Below the pieces are notes generated by a model. The model searched no databases. It was not told where the DNA came from and saw only the letters and a list, made by a program, of their open reading frames with translations. A DNA stretch of 28,791 nucleotides from a virus: the IMG/VR virus record IMGVR_UViG_3300021957_000217, positions 1 to 28,791 of that record; one strand, 5' to 3'. A program made the position numbers and the translations under genes. The stretch's first letter is position 1; the number at the start of each line of letters is the position of its first letter. Positions 1-6,331 of the stretch are shown piece by piece.

Positions 1-15
1 AAACAATACAAAACA

Positions 16-891
16 ATGAAAGAGATAACAGAAGAACAGACCACACATAATATGTTGATGGAGTTGATAGCAGAAGAATGTACTATCGATACATCAGAGG
101 TTATGGAATACCCCCCAACGGCTTTAAGTCTAGGTGAGAAAACCATACAGGCAAAAGGTGGGGATATTACAATGCCAATTCCTATTGGAACGTATGGGAA
201 TTTTAGCTTCGTACAAGCACCCCCAAAGAGCAAGAAAACCTTTTTCGTTAGTTTATTAGCATCTGTTTATTTAAGCGGTGGCAATAACTTTGGCGGTAAG
301 ATTAAAGGTCATCGTGAAGGAAGGTGTTTAATGCACTTCGATACAGAGCAAGGACACTGGCACGCTCAACGTGTTTTTAAGCGTGTTCAAGATATGAGTG
401 CAACTAAAGAGGTGGGATGTTATCACACATACGCACTTAGAACAATAGGATATAAAGAACGTTTGCAATTTATAGAACATTGCTTAGAACTAAACAAAGG
501 AAAAAACGGTTTAGTTATTATAGACGGAATTGCGGATTTAGTTAGTGACGTTAATAATTTAGAAGAATCAAATTTATGTGTTCAAAAAATAATGCAACTA
601 TCTGCAAAATACGACTGTCACATAGTTACTGTAATTCATAGTAATTACGGAAGCGACAAACCGACAGGACACTTAGGCTCGTTCCTTGAAAAAAAGACAG
701 AAAACCAAATACAACTTGAAGTAAACACAGTAAATAAAGAATGGATAACAGTAAGCTGCAAAAGAAGTAGAGGTTATGCTTTTGAAACGTTTAGCTTTAG
801 CATTAATGAGTTTGGTTTGCCTTTTGTAGTAGGTGAAATATACGACCCATTAGAATACTTTGTACCTAGAACACTAACACCAAATAAATAA
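16..891 (+). CDS. RecA/RepA-like AAA ATPase, putative replication helicase or loader
   Basis: This 291-residue protein looks like the AAA_25/RepA-like group of RecA-fold ATPases, which act as hexameric helicases or DNA-loading motors in phages and plasmids. A strand and P-loop region lies at residues 60-78, followed by an FDTEQ motif at 108-112, a Walker B strand GLVIID at 165-170 and a sensor-like VIHSN at 206-210. The P-loop reads APPKSKKT (68-75): it keeps the Lys-Thr pair but lacks both glycines of the classical GxxxxGK[ST]. The first ATG of the frame follows a purine-rich leader, as is usual in Bacteroidota, which lack Shine-Dalgarno sites. The stop abuts the ATG of the next gene. The fold is fairly clear; helicase versus loader is inference. 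Confidence 0.7.
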   Translation: MKEITEEQTTHNMLMELIAEECTIDTSEVMEYPPTALSLGEKTIQAKGGDITMPIPIGTYGNFSFVQAPPKSKKTFFVSLLASVYLSGGNNFGGKIKGHREGRCLMHFDTEQGHWHAQRVFKRVQDMSATKEVGCYHTYALRTIGYKERLQFIEHCLELNKGKNGLVIIDGIADLVSDVNNLEESNLCVQKIMQLSAKYDCHIVTVIHSNYGSDKPTGHLGSFLEKKTENQIQLEVNTVNKEWITVSCKRSRGYAFETFSFSINEFGLPFVVGEIYDPLEYFVPRTLTPNK

Positions 892-1383
892 ATGAAATCA
901 ATTTTAGAACTAGCATATAAAAAGCATAGTGATTGGAATAACATAGTAAAAAGTTTCGGCTGTAATCCGTCAATGAGTGAAGACGTTGTTATGGAAATGT
1001 ATATACAGCTAGATTCTGATGTAAAAAAAGGCTTAGACCTTTACTATAAAGACCAGATAAACCACTACTATTGCTATAAAGTTTTAAGAGGTATTTACAC
1101 AAATTTATATAAGGCTAGTTTAAGGCAAAAGAAAATATATTTAGAAGATATAAACGAACTTAAAGAAATACAAGAAAGCGGTATTAATGAAGTCGAATGG
1201 GCTGAGCAGCGGAATAAAATTGACAATATTTTAAATGACCTTCATTGGTACGATAAAAAAGTGTTTGAGATAGTGGCTAAGGGCGTGAGCGTTGCAGAGT
1301 TAAGCAGGAACACAAAGATTAGTTATTATTCGCTTTACAATACATATACAATTACAAAAAAACATATAAAAAACAAGTTATGA
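892..1383 (+). CDS. Sigma-70-like small regulator (putative)
   Basis: This 163-residue protein has the layout of a minimal sigma factor. An N-terminal helical part contains SEDVVMEMYIQL (residues about 29-40), resembling the region 2 pattern AEDLVQ-xx-FLKL, and is followed by a basic helix YKASLRQKK. A C-terminal helix-turn-helix-like segment (about residues 118-163) contains VAELSRNTKISYYSLYNTY and ends in a basic helix, as in sigma region 4. If real, it would redirect host RNA polymerase or bind DNA. The start abuts the preceding stop, and the end overlaps the next ATG as ATGA. Similarity is by pattern only, so another HTH protein is possible. Confidence 0.5.
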   Translation: MKSILELAYKKHSDWNNIVKSFGCNPSMSEDVVMEMYIQLDSDVKKGLDLYYKDQINHYYCYKVLRGIYTNLYKASLRQKKIYLEDINELKEIQESGINEVEWAEQRNKIDNILNDLHWYDKKVFEIVAKGVSVAELSRNTKISYYSLYNTYTITKKHIKNKL

Positions 1384-1805
1384 TACAAACTTTTAAAAGA
1401 GATTTAAAAAGAGGTAAACACCACGAGAACGTTGTTTTAAATTATATTAAAGCTAAATATAAAAACGCTTATATTAAAGATGGTTATTGTAAAGAATACG
1501 ATATTTTTATTCCAGAGGTTAATTTTGGGGTTGAAGTCAAGTCAGATGAAAAAAGTAAATACACTAACAATATAGTTATAGAAATAGAATTTAATAATAA
1601 ACCATCAGCATTAATGACAACTAAGGCTAAGTTTTGGGTTATTTATGATGGATATAGTTATAATTGGTTTTTAACAGATAAAATAAAAGACTGCATAAAA
1701 GACAATAATTTAAGGTATGCGGAATTTATAGGTAAAGGAGATACTAAAAGTAAAAAAGCATATTTAATTAAAAAAGAACTTTTATATAAATACAAAGAAT
1801 TATGA
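1380..1805 (+). CDS. PD-(D/E)XK-type nuclease candidate, first copy
   Basis: This 141-residue protein carries the core layout of a PD-(D/E)XK nuclease: an N-terminal helix with His15-Glu16, then Asp41 in YDIFIPE, then the E-x-K pair Glu52-Val-Lys54 in GVEVKSD, followed by a strand rich in Ile and Glu (IVIEIEF). Family members cut DNA with a metal held by the Asp and Glu; roles in phages include resolvase, exonuclease and host-DNA degradation. It sits in a translationally coupled chain, with ATGA overlaps at both ends. The active-site reading is good; the substrate is unknown. It is not similar in sequence to the second candidate at 2130-2597. Confidence 0.55.
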   Translation: MIQTFKRDLKRGKHHENVVLNYIKAKYKNAYIKDGYCKEYDIFIPEVNFGVEVKSDEKSKYTNNIVIEIEFNNKPSALMTTKAKFWVIYDGYSYNWFLTDKIKDCIKDNNLRYAEFIGKGDTKSKKAYLIKKELLYKYKEL

Positions 1806-1936
1806 GATTAGGGGATTTAGTTTATTATATTACTTACTACACTGGCATACATTGGCTAGTAAAAAAAATATGGGGTGACGATTGCGGTTGCGACCAAAGG
1901 CGTGATTCTTGGAACGATATAAATATAGAATTATGA
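1802..1936 (+). CDS. Small cysteine-bearing phage protein, 44 aa
   Basis: A short ORF begins with ATG inside the stop of the nuclease gene (ATGA) and ends in the same way in the ATG of the next gene, which strongly suggests a real coupled gene. The protein has a hydrophobic, aromatic first half (VYYITYYTGIHWLVKKIW) and a charged second half with DDCGCDQRRDSWNDI. A DCGC motif followed by basic residues resembles short proteins I recall from other Bacteroidota phages. The two cysteines could bind metal or form a disulfide. Function unknown. Confidence 0.6.
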   Translation: MRLGDLVYYITYYTGIHWLVKKIWGDDCGCDQRRDSWNDINIEL

Positions 1937-2133
1937 GAATAGAAGATAAAGATGCTTGGGTAGACTTTAAAGCAAACGTTAATACTAAGCTAACAAAAGA
2001 ACAGTATAGACTTTTATGTACGCTGCACGCTCGTTACTTAAACCACGCCTATCACGAACCTTGTAGTTGCAAGCCTAAAATTTTAGTAATGTGGATAAAA
2101 GATTTAGATAATATATATAATAAAATAAAATGA
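1933..2133 (+). CDS. Small conserved-looking phage protein, 66 aa
   Basis: The start is placed at the ATG at 1933, not at an in-frame TTG at 1909, because 1933 gives the ATGA overlap used throughout this operon. The protein is basic and helical. Its C-terminal half has CSCKPKILVMWIKDLDNIY, a Cys-x-Cys-Lys-Pro-Lys motif ahead of an amphipathic helix with Trp. This resembles small proteins I recall from Bacteroidota phages, but no function is known to me. A single CxC pair is too little to call a zinc finger. Confidence 0.6.
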   Translation: MRIEDKDAWVDFKANVNTKLTKEQYRLLCTLHARYLNHAYHEPCSCKPKILVMWIKDLDNIYNKIK

Positions 2134-2597
2134 TTGAAAAAATACATAATTGGGAAAAAGCCGTTGTAACGCTTTTAAATTTAGATGGGTGGAACTTAAC
2201 ACATACAGGTAAAGGCAGTGAATCGTGGGATGCCATAGGCACAACTCCAAAGGGTCAAGAATGTGTTATAGAAATGAAATTTAGAAATAAATACTATGAC
2301 ACGAAAATACTTGAGAAGTTTAAACACGACAAACTGATTGAAACAGGCAAGGTTGCTTTATACCTGGTGAACGACCCAAAAGGGAATTATATGTTCTGGC
2401 TTAACAACTTAGAGGGTTTAAAGACTAAAGATATTTATTGTCCTGACACAACGCTGTGGACTAAGAAGAAAGTTTTAAAGCCTTGTTATCTATTAAAAGA
2501 ACAAGATGCTGCAATAATTAACTTAAATGAAGAATCAGAAATTGGAATATGGGATAGCTATTTTGATATAAAAGAAAAAATAAATAAAAAAAAATAG
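2130..2597 (+). CDS. PD-(D/E)XK-type nuclease candidate, second copy
   Basis: This 155-residue protein shows the nuclease pattern Asp34 in SWDAIG, then Glu48-Met-Lys50 in CVIEMKFRN, separated by a glycine-containing turn (TTPKGQ). The opening helix NWEKAVVTLLNL and the following TGKGSESWD resemble phage restriction-endonuclease-like proteins. It would be metal dependent if active. It starts with an ATGA overlap and is the last gene before a promoter-bearing gap. It is distinct from the candidate at 1380-1805, so the operon would encode two unrelated nucleases of this fold. Function beyond DNA cleavage is not predictable. Confidence 0.5.
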   Translation: MIEKIHNWEKAVVTLLNLDGWNLTHTGKGSESWDAIGTTPKGQECVIEMKFRNKYYDTKILEKFKHDKLIETGKVALYLVNDPKGNYMFWLNNLEGLKTKDIYCPDTTLWTKKKVLKPCYLLKEQDAAIINLNEESEIGIWDSYFDIKEKINKKK

Positions 2598-2605
2598 TTA
2601 ATTAA

Positions 2606-2638
2606 TTTGTTTATAATTAAAATAAAGTTGTATATTGC
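2606..2638 (+). promoter_or_regulatory. Bacteroidetes-type promoter candidate
   Basis: TTTG at 2606-2609 and TATATTGC at 2631-2638 are separated by 21 bases. This approximates the Bacteroidetes housekeeping pattern TTTG, 17-23 bases, TAnnTTTG. The site lies in the 65-base gap before the small membrane protein gene. A TATATTAATA follows at 2641-2650, sharing 10 bases with the repeated leader element found later in the genome. Confidence 0.45.
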
Positions 2639-2662
2639 GGTATATTAATAAAACAAAACATT

Positions 2663-2851
2663 ATGAAAAAGACAAAAACAGGTTTACACATTGAAACTAG
2701 AAAGAACCGTATAGAGGTTTACACTAAAAAAGATTTAAAGCAAATGGAAAAAGAACTTAGCGACAAAAGAGAGTTAATTATTACGGCTTCACTTATAGCT
2801 TTAGCGACAATTTTAGTTACTTTAGGTTTTATAGTTGGTTTATCAGTATAA
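2663..2851 (+). CDS. Small single-pass membrane protein, 62 aa
   Basis: The first 37 residues are charged and include TKKDLKQMEKELSDKRE, a likely helix. Residues about 38-60 form one hydrophobic membrane helix (IITASLIALATILVTLGFIV). By the positive-inside rule the basic N-terminal part is cytoplasmic. It is first after a promoter-like gap and overlaps the next gene as TAATG. No family recognised; a host-membrane role such as superinfection exclusion is only a guess. Confidence 0.6.
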   Translation: MKKTKTGLHIETRKNRIEVYTKKDLKQMEKELSDKRELIITASLIALATILVTLGFIVGLSV

Positions 2852-3126
2852 TGACTTTACTACAAAAACAATCGTACAACCTTTGGTTTAACCACATAGC
2901 TGATAAGGTTATGGAATGGAGTAAACAAAAACCTGCAAACAAAGAACTAAGAAACTTTATACAGGGAATGACTGAAATAGGTCAATATGTAAACGCCTTA
3001 AACGTAGAAAACAGCGTACTAACAAAACGCATAGGAATAATACGAGAAGAAAAAAACAAGCAGCTTATAGGCTTGAATAATCAAATAGAAGATTTAGAAA
3101 ACAAATTAAAACAATACGATATATGA
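2851..3126 (+). CDS. Coiled-coil hypothetical protein, 91 aa
   Basis: The second half (about residues 48-88) has regular hydrophobic spacing with LTKRIGIIREEKNKQL and GLNNQIEDLENKLKQ, typical of a parallel coiled coil. The first half is helical and rich in Trp, Phe and Lys. The start overlaps the previous stop as TAATG and the end overlaps the next ATG as ATGA. Function unknown; a small oligomerising early protein is the most that can be said. Confidence 0.6.
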   Translation: MTLLQKQSYNLWFNHIADKVMEWSKQKPANKELRNFIQGMTEIGQYVNALNVENSVLTKRIGIIREEKNKQLIGLNNQIEDLENKLKQYDI

Positions 3127-3245
3127 ATTGGTTAGATAGTTATATAGATGAACCAGATACAAAGACAGAATGTGCTTGTTGTGGTGATGAAACAAATGGC
3201 GATTATTATTGTTCAGTTGAATGCTTTAATTTAGATTTAGAATGA
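3123..3245 (+). CDS. Tiny zinc-finger-like protein, 40 aa
   Basis: This short ORF is bounded on both sides by ATGA overlaps. The protein has CACCGDE and, ten residues on, YYCSVEC, which gives two cysteine pairs (Cys17/Cys20 and Cys30/Cys34) spaced like a small treble-clef or FCS-type zinc finger. The rest is acidic. It precedes the 5'-3' exonuclease gene. It may bind nucleic acid or protein through zinc; the target is unknown. Confidence 0.6.
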   Translation: MNWLDSYIDEPDTKTECACCGDETNGDYYCSVECFNLDLE

Positions 3246-3955
3246 TTTTACTAGTGGATGCAGATAGTTTAATCTTTGCTTCTTGTTATAAGAAACGAGA
3301 GAACCCAGAAGATGAAAAATACTATCGAGATATAGAAGATGCACAAGCAAAGTTTGATGAGCAATTTATGAGCATAGTGAACAAGCTAGAAGATATGTAC
3401 CCTATCGAAAAAGTAATAACGTTTAGCGGTAGTAAGGGAAACTTTAGAAAGCTAATTACAAGCGATTACAAAGCCAATAGGAAAAAGCAAGAGTTACCAC
3501 CTTTATTAAATGAGATGCACCAATACGTGAAAGACCAATACGACAGCGTTTGGGGTTATGGAATTGAAACGGATGATATGGTTGCTAGATACTGGCACGA
3601 GTTGTCAAACGAACTAGGGCGTGATAATGTTATGATAGTAAGTATCGACAAGGACTATAAGCAATTTCCTTGTCTTATGTACAACTATCACTACAAACAT
3701 AAAGAGGTTTTAGATATAAGCGATGACGAGGCTTTATATAACTTCTACGAGCAAATGATAATTGGTGATACAGCCGACAACGTAAACTACTTTAAAGGTA
3801 AAGGAAAAAAGTTTGCAGAAAAATATCTAGCTGATTGCGACACTAAATATCAATACACAAAAAAAATGTACGAATTATTTAAACAAGAATACAAAGGTAA
3901 GGCACGACAAAAGTATGCAGAATGTTATCACTTGTTAAAACTTAGAACAGAATGA
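3242..3955 (+). CDS. 5'-3' exonuclease / flap endonuclease (FEN family)
   Basis: This 237-residue protein has the acidic metal-binding set of the PIN-like 5' nucleases: Asp6 and Asp8 in LLVDADSL, the helical-arch lysines in YKANRKK (76-82), ETDDMVA with Glu109, Asp111 and Asp112, SIDKDYKQ with Asp136 and Asp138, and IGDTADNV with Asp176 and Asp179. The last is followed by the Gly-Lys-rich DNA-binding helix-hairpin-helix region. The length fits a T4 RNase H/T5 D15-like phage enzyme without a polymerase domain. It would remove RNA primers or resect 5' ends during phage DNA replication. It is coupled by ATGA to genes on both sides. Confidence 0.9.
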   Translation: MILLVDADSLIFASCYKKRENPEDEKYYRDIEDAQAKFDEQFMSIVNKLEDMYPIEKVITFSGSKGNFRKLITSDYKANRKKQELPPLLNEMHQYVKDQYDSVWGYGIETDDMVARYWHELSNELGRDNVMIVSIDKDYKQFPCLMYNYHYKHKEVLDISDDEALYNFYEQMIIGDTADNVNYFKGKGKKFAEKYLADCDTKYQYTKKMYELFKQEYKGKARQKYAECYHLLKLRTE

Positions 3956-4074
3956 TTAGATTTGTATATGACTTAGACATAGTTATAGAAGCTATGGAGA
4001 ACCAAGACTATAAAGATGCTTTAAAAATGATTAAAGACATACAAGAAGATTTAAGAATATTAGCATTACTATAA
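3952..4074 (+). CDS. Small acidic helical protein, 40 aa
   Basis: The ATG lies inside the stop of the exonuclease gene (ATGA). The product is almost entirely helical by composition, with EAMENQDYKDALKMIKDIQ resembling a short two-helix hairpin. It ends 12 bases before the homing endonuclease gene. No family recognised; it is accepted mainly because of its tight coupling. Confidence 0.5.
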   Translation: MIRFVYDLDIVIEAMENQDYKDALKMIKDIQEDLRILALL

Positions 4075-4086
4075 AACAAAAACAAA

Positions 4087-4599
4087 ATGATAGCAAAAAC
4101 ATTAAGTAGATTAGGAATAGAAGTATGGAAAAAAATACCTACATTTAAAAGTTATGAAGTTAGTAATTTAGGGAATGTTAGAAGTTTAAAGTTTAACAAG
4201 TTTAAAGTTTTAAAAAAAAGCATAAATAAAAGAGGTAGGTATAGAGTTAATCTTTGTGAAAATGGAAGAAAATTTACAAATTGTAAAATAAGTCAATTAT
4301 CTGCAATGGCTTTTTTAAATCATAAACCTTGTGGACATAAAATAGTTGTTGACCACATAAACAACGACAAAGAAAATGATAAGTTATATAATTTACAATT
4401 AATTTCAAACAGAGAAAACACTGTAAAAGACACAAAGCGAGGTTCGTCAAAATACGTGGGAGTTTCTTGGCATAAAAATCAAAGTAAGTGGAGAACCAAT
4501 ATATACATAAATGGTAAAACAAAACATCTCGGATATTTCACAGACGAAAAAGAAGCATCACAAGTATATCAAAACGAATTAAATAAAATAAAATTATGA
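4087..4599 (+). CDS. HNH homing endonuclease with NUMOD4 and AP2 domains
   Basis: This 170-residue protein has three recognisable parts. Residues about 12-45 are a NUMOD4 motif (EVWKKIPTFKSYEVSN, then GNVRSL). Residues about 83-112 are an HNH core, with VVDHINNDKENDKLYNLQ and the terminal SNREN. Residues about 120-165 are an AP2-type DNA-binding domain with KYVGVSWHK, KWRTNIYI and HLGYFTDEKEA. Such free-standing enzymes cut phage DNA at one long site and are selfish elements that copy themselves into phages lacking them. It sits in the only visible break in the ATGA chain on its 5' side, consistent with insertion, yet its end is coupled by ATGA to the next gene. Confidence 0.9.
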   Translation: MIAKTLSRLGIEVWKKIPTFKSYEVSNLGNVRSLKFNKFKVLKKSINKRGRYRVNLCENGRKFTNCKISQLSAMAFLNHKPCGHKIVVDHINNDKENDKLYNLQLISNRENTVKDTKRGSSKYVGVSWHKNQSKWRTNIYINGKTKHLGYFTDEKEASQVYQNELNKIKL

Positions 4600-4826
4600 A
4601 ACGAGCAACTTATTTACATTACGAGAACGGAAAAGGCTATGACGTTATAGACTTTATAAAAGATTATGAACTAAACTTCAATAGGGGGAATATAATTAAG
4701 TATATTTGCAGAAGTGGAAAAAAAGACGATGAGTTAAAAGACTTAGAAAAAGCAGCAGATTATTTAAGGCGAGAAATAGAATACCTAAGAGAGCAGCAAG
4801 AACAATGGATAGAAAAAAACAAATAG
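4596..4826 (+). CDS. DUF3310 family protein
   Basis: The 76-residue sequence matches the phage DUF3310 pattern: a tyrosine-rich start, DVIDFIKDYELNFNRGNIIK, then YICRSGKKD, then ELKDLEKAADYLRREIEYL. This family is widespread in phages; some members are fused to or named nucleotide kinases, but the role of the short form is not established. The ATG overlaps the homing endonuclease stop (ATGA), and the C terminus overlaps the next gene by 22 bases. Confidence 0.8.
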   Translation: MKRATYLHYENGKGYDVIDFIKDYELNFNRGNIIKYICRSGKKDDELKDLEKAADYLRREIEYLREQQEQWIEKNK

Positions 4827-5248
4827 AATACTATAAACAAATGGAACAAAAAGAACTAGAACACCAAGAACAAGTAAGAGGGGTACAAGATGACCCAATA
4901 ACACATAGATACCTAAGCTATTTAAAATGTGTATTGATAAGTCAATTACTACTAGAAGCAAACGATGACTTAAAAGGAAGCGTAGGGTTTAAGCAGAACG
5001 TAAAGCTGCAAGTCAATAAGACATCAAAACTATTAGAAGGGATATATCAAGAAGGATTTAATAATGTGTACAATAACAATCCCGAAATGTGTACCAATGT
5101 ACTAAACAAAATAGACAACCTAATGCACAAAATAAAAGTAGCTACTATTGATGAACTAGTAATGATAGATGCCTTAGTAGATAACTACTTCCAAAACAAA
5201 GAAGAACATAATAAAAACCAAACAGCAGAATTTACAAAACTAGATTAA
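4805..5248 (+). CDS. Helical phage protein of unknown function, 147 aa
   Basis: The ATG at 4805 lies inside the 3' end of the DUF3310 gene. The protein is strongly charged at its N terminus (a Glu/Gln/Lys helix) and otherwise helical, with NNNPEMCTNVLNKIDNLMHK and IDELVMIDALVDNYFQNKE as its most distinctive parts. I recall similar conserved segments in other Bacteroidota phage proteins, without known function. Its place in the replication block suggests an early role. A second possible start is the ATG 12 codons downstream. Confidence 0.65.
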   Translation: MDRKKQIEYYKQMEQKELEHQEQVRGVQDDPITHRYLSYLKCVLISQLLLEANDDLKGSVGFKQNVKLQVNKTSKLLEGIYQEGFNNVYNNNPEMCTNVLNKIDNLMHKIKVATIDELVMIDALVDNYFQNKEEHNKNQTAEFTKLD

Positions 5249-5249
5249 T

Positions 5250-5384
5250 ATGTATATAAATATAGAAATAAAAGACACTGATAGAAAAGACTATTATAAA
5301 TTCCTTATAAACGGATTAGACTTAGGAACTTGGGAACGCTCAGACCTTAGGCACTTAATAGAAACAATAGACAATAAAATATAA
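5250..5384 (+). CDS. Small hypothetical protein, 44 aa
   Basis: The ORF begins one base after the preceding stop and ends four bases before the next ATG, so it fills the space exactly. The protein is mixed alpha/beta in character (MYINIEIKDTDRKDYYKF, then LIETIDNKI). No family recognised. Supported by position and packing only. Confidence 0.5.
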   Translation: MYINIEIKDTDRKDYYKFLINGLDLGTWERSDLRHLIETIDNKI

Positions 5385-5387
5385 ACA

Positions 5388-5909
5388 ATGAGATTAGATA
5401 TATTAAAAAAAGCAGTAGATGAAAAATTTGGTTTAGATATAGCCACAAGGTCAAGAAAAAGAAAATATGTATATCCAAGAAAAGTATTTTGTAAACTCGC
5501 AAGAGATACAAGAGTAACGTTTAGAGAGATAGGAAAGGAAATAAATACAAAACACGACCTTGTTTTATTCCACTGCAATACAGTAGATGTTATAGACTAC
5601 GAGCATAAAGACAAGCACGATGAATTAATTGATGAATTAGATTTAGTATTTTCAAAGCCTTTCACTGATAAACAGAAAGTAAAAATAAAAAAAGAAATAG
5701 AACAAATAAACACAAAAGAAACATTAAAGCGTATTAAGTGCATTACAGACGTTATAAGCCAATGGGACATAGAAACAGTACAAGAGTTTAAACAAACACG
5801 ACTAGACCCATTTAACGCATCATTAAAGACTAGAATAAAGCCAAAGACTATAAAGGAAGTAAAAGGAGCGTTATTAAACAACCGAGTTAAAAACCCTGTA
5901 TTGTGCTAG
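5388..5909 (+). CDS. DnaA domain IV-like DNA-binding protein
   Basis: Residues about 22-70 resemble the C-terminal DNA-binding domain of the initiator DnaA. RKRKYVYPRKVFCKLARD corresponds to the R-x(n)-PRQ-x-A-x-YLAR helix. FREIGKEINTKHDLVLFHC corresponds to the EIG-x(n)-HTTV-HA signature, with Lys-His-Asp replacing the usual (R)DHT. There is no ATPase part. The remaining 100 residues are helical and charged. Such proteins may bind DnaA-box-like DNA at a phage origin or compete with host DnaA. It is the last gene before the terminator at 5947-5972. Confidence 0.6.
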   Translation: MRLDILKKAVDEKFGLDIATRSRKRKYVYPRKVFCKLARDTRVTFREIGKEINTKHDLVLFHCNTVDVIDYEHKDKHDELIDELDLVFSKPFTDKQKVKIKKEIEQINTKETLKRIKCITDVISQWDIETVQEFKQTRLDPFNASLKTRIKPKTIKEVKGALLNNRVKNPVLC

Positions 5910-5930
5910 TAACAAAATAAAGTAAATCTG

Positions 5931-5944
5931 TTTATATATTAATA
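5931..5944 (+). promoter_or_regulatory. Repeated leader element TTTATATATTAATA, copy 1
   Basis: This 14-base sequence recurs exactly at 7547-7560 and 18665-18678, where it runs into the start codon, and with one or two changes before the starts at 14924 and 16403. Here it lies 40 bases before the small-terminase start and directly before a terminator hairpin. It could be a phage promoter core or a translation-start context; the sequence does not decide. Confidence 0.4.
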
Positions 5945-5946
5945 AG

Positions 5947-5972
5947 GGATAGTTATTCAATTATCCTTTTTT
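5947..5972 (+). terminator. Rho-independent terminator after the early block
   Basis: GGATAGTT (5947-5954) pairs with AATTATCC (5959-5966) over eight pairs, one of them G-U, around the loop ATTC, followed by six T. It lies between the DnaA-like gene and the terminase genes. Confidence 0.75.
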
Positions 5973-5983
5973 AATTTAATATT

Positions 5984-6331
5984 ATGGCATACGAAACACA
6001 AGATTTAATTAACGAAAGCCTAGCAGCTATAAAAGAACACAATCTTATATTTATAAATGATATATTTGCATATACACCATTTGTAAGAAAGACATTCTAC
6101 GACCACGAATTACACAAAAGTAACACCATAAAAGACGAACTATCAAAGAACCGAATTAATATGAAAATATCAATGAGGAGTAAATGGTACGCAAGTGACA
6201 ACGCTACGCTTCAAGTTTGCCTTATGAAACTAATAGCAGACGAAGATGAAGCCCACAGGCTGAACGGGACTAAGCGTGAGATTAAAGACACGACAGTAGA
6301 TAAAGAAATAAACATAAACATTCGTAGGTAA
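5984..6331 (+). CDS. terS: Terminase small subunit (putative)
   Basis: This 115-residue protein lies immediately upstream of the terminase large subunit with no gap, the usual place of the DNA-recognition subunit. An N-terminal helical part (AYETQDLINESLAAIKEH) precedes a helix-turn-helix-like segment around FINDIFAYTPFVRKTFYDH and a basic region (ELSKNRINMKISMRSKW). The C-terminal end EIKDTTVDKEININIRR is polar, as in subunits that contact the motor. It would bind the packaging site and stimulate the large subunit. The call rests on position and layout rather than a clear family motif. Confidence 0.7.
   Translation: MAYETQDLINESLAAIKEHNLIFINDIFAYTPFVRKTFYDHELHKSNTIKDELSKNRINMKISMRSKWYASDNATLQVCLMKLIADEDEAHRLNGTKREIKDTTVDKEININIRR

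Noticed and set aside
1909-1932. TTG start extending the gene at 1933 upstream by eight codons
   Set aside because: The ATG at 1933 gives the ATGA overlap used by neighbouring genes, and the extension lies fully inside the preceding small ORF.
4274-4522. Minus-strand ORFs, here opposite the HNH gene and likewise opposite most long genes
   Set aside because: They are shadows of well-supported + strand genes, show no recognisable motif and have no credible start context.
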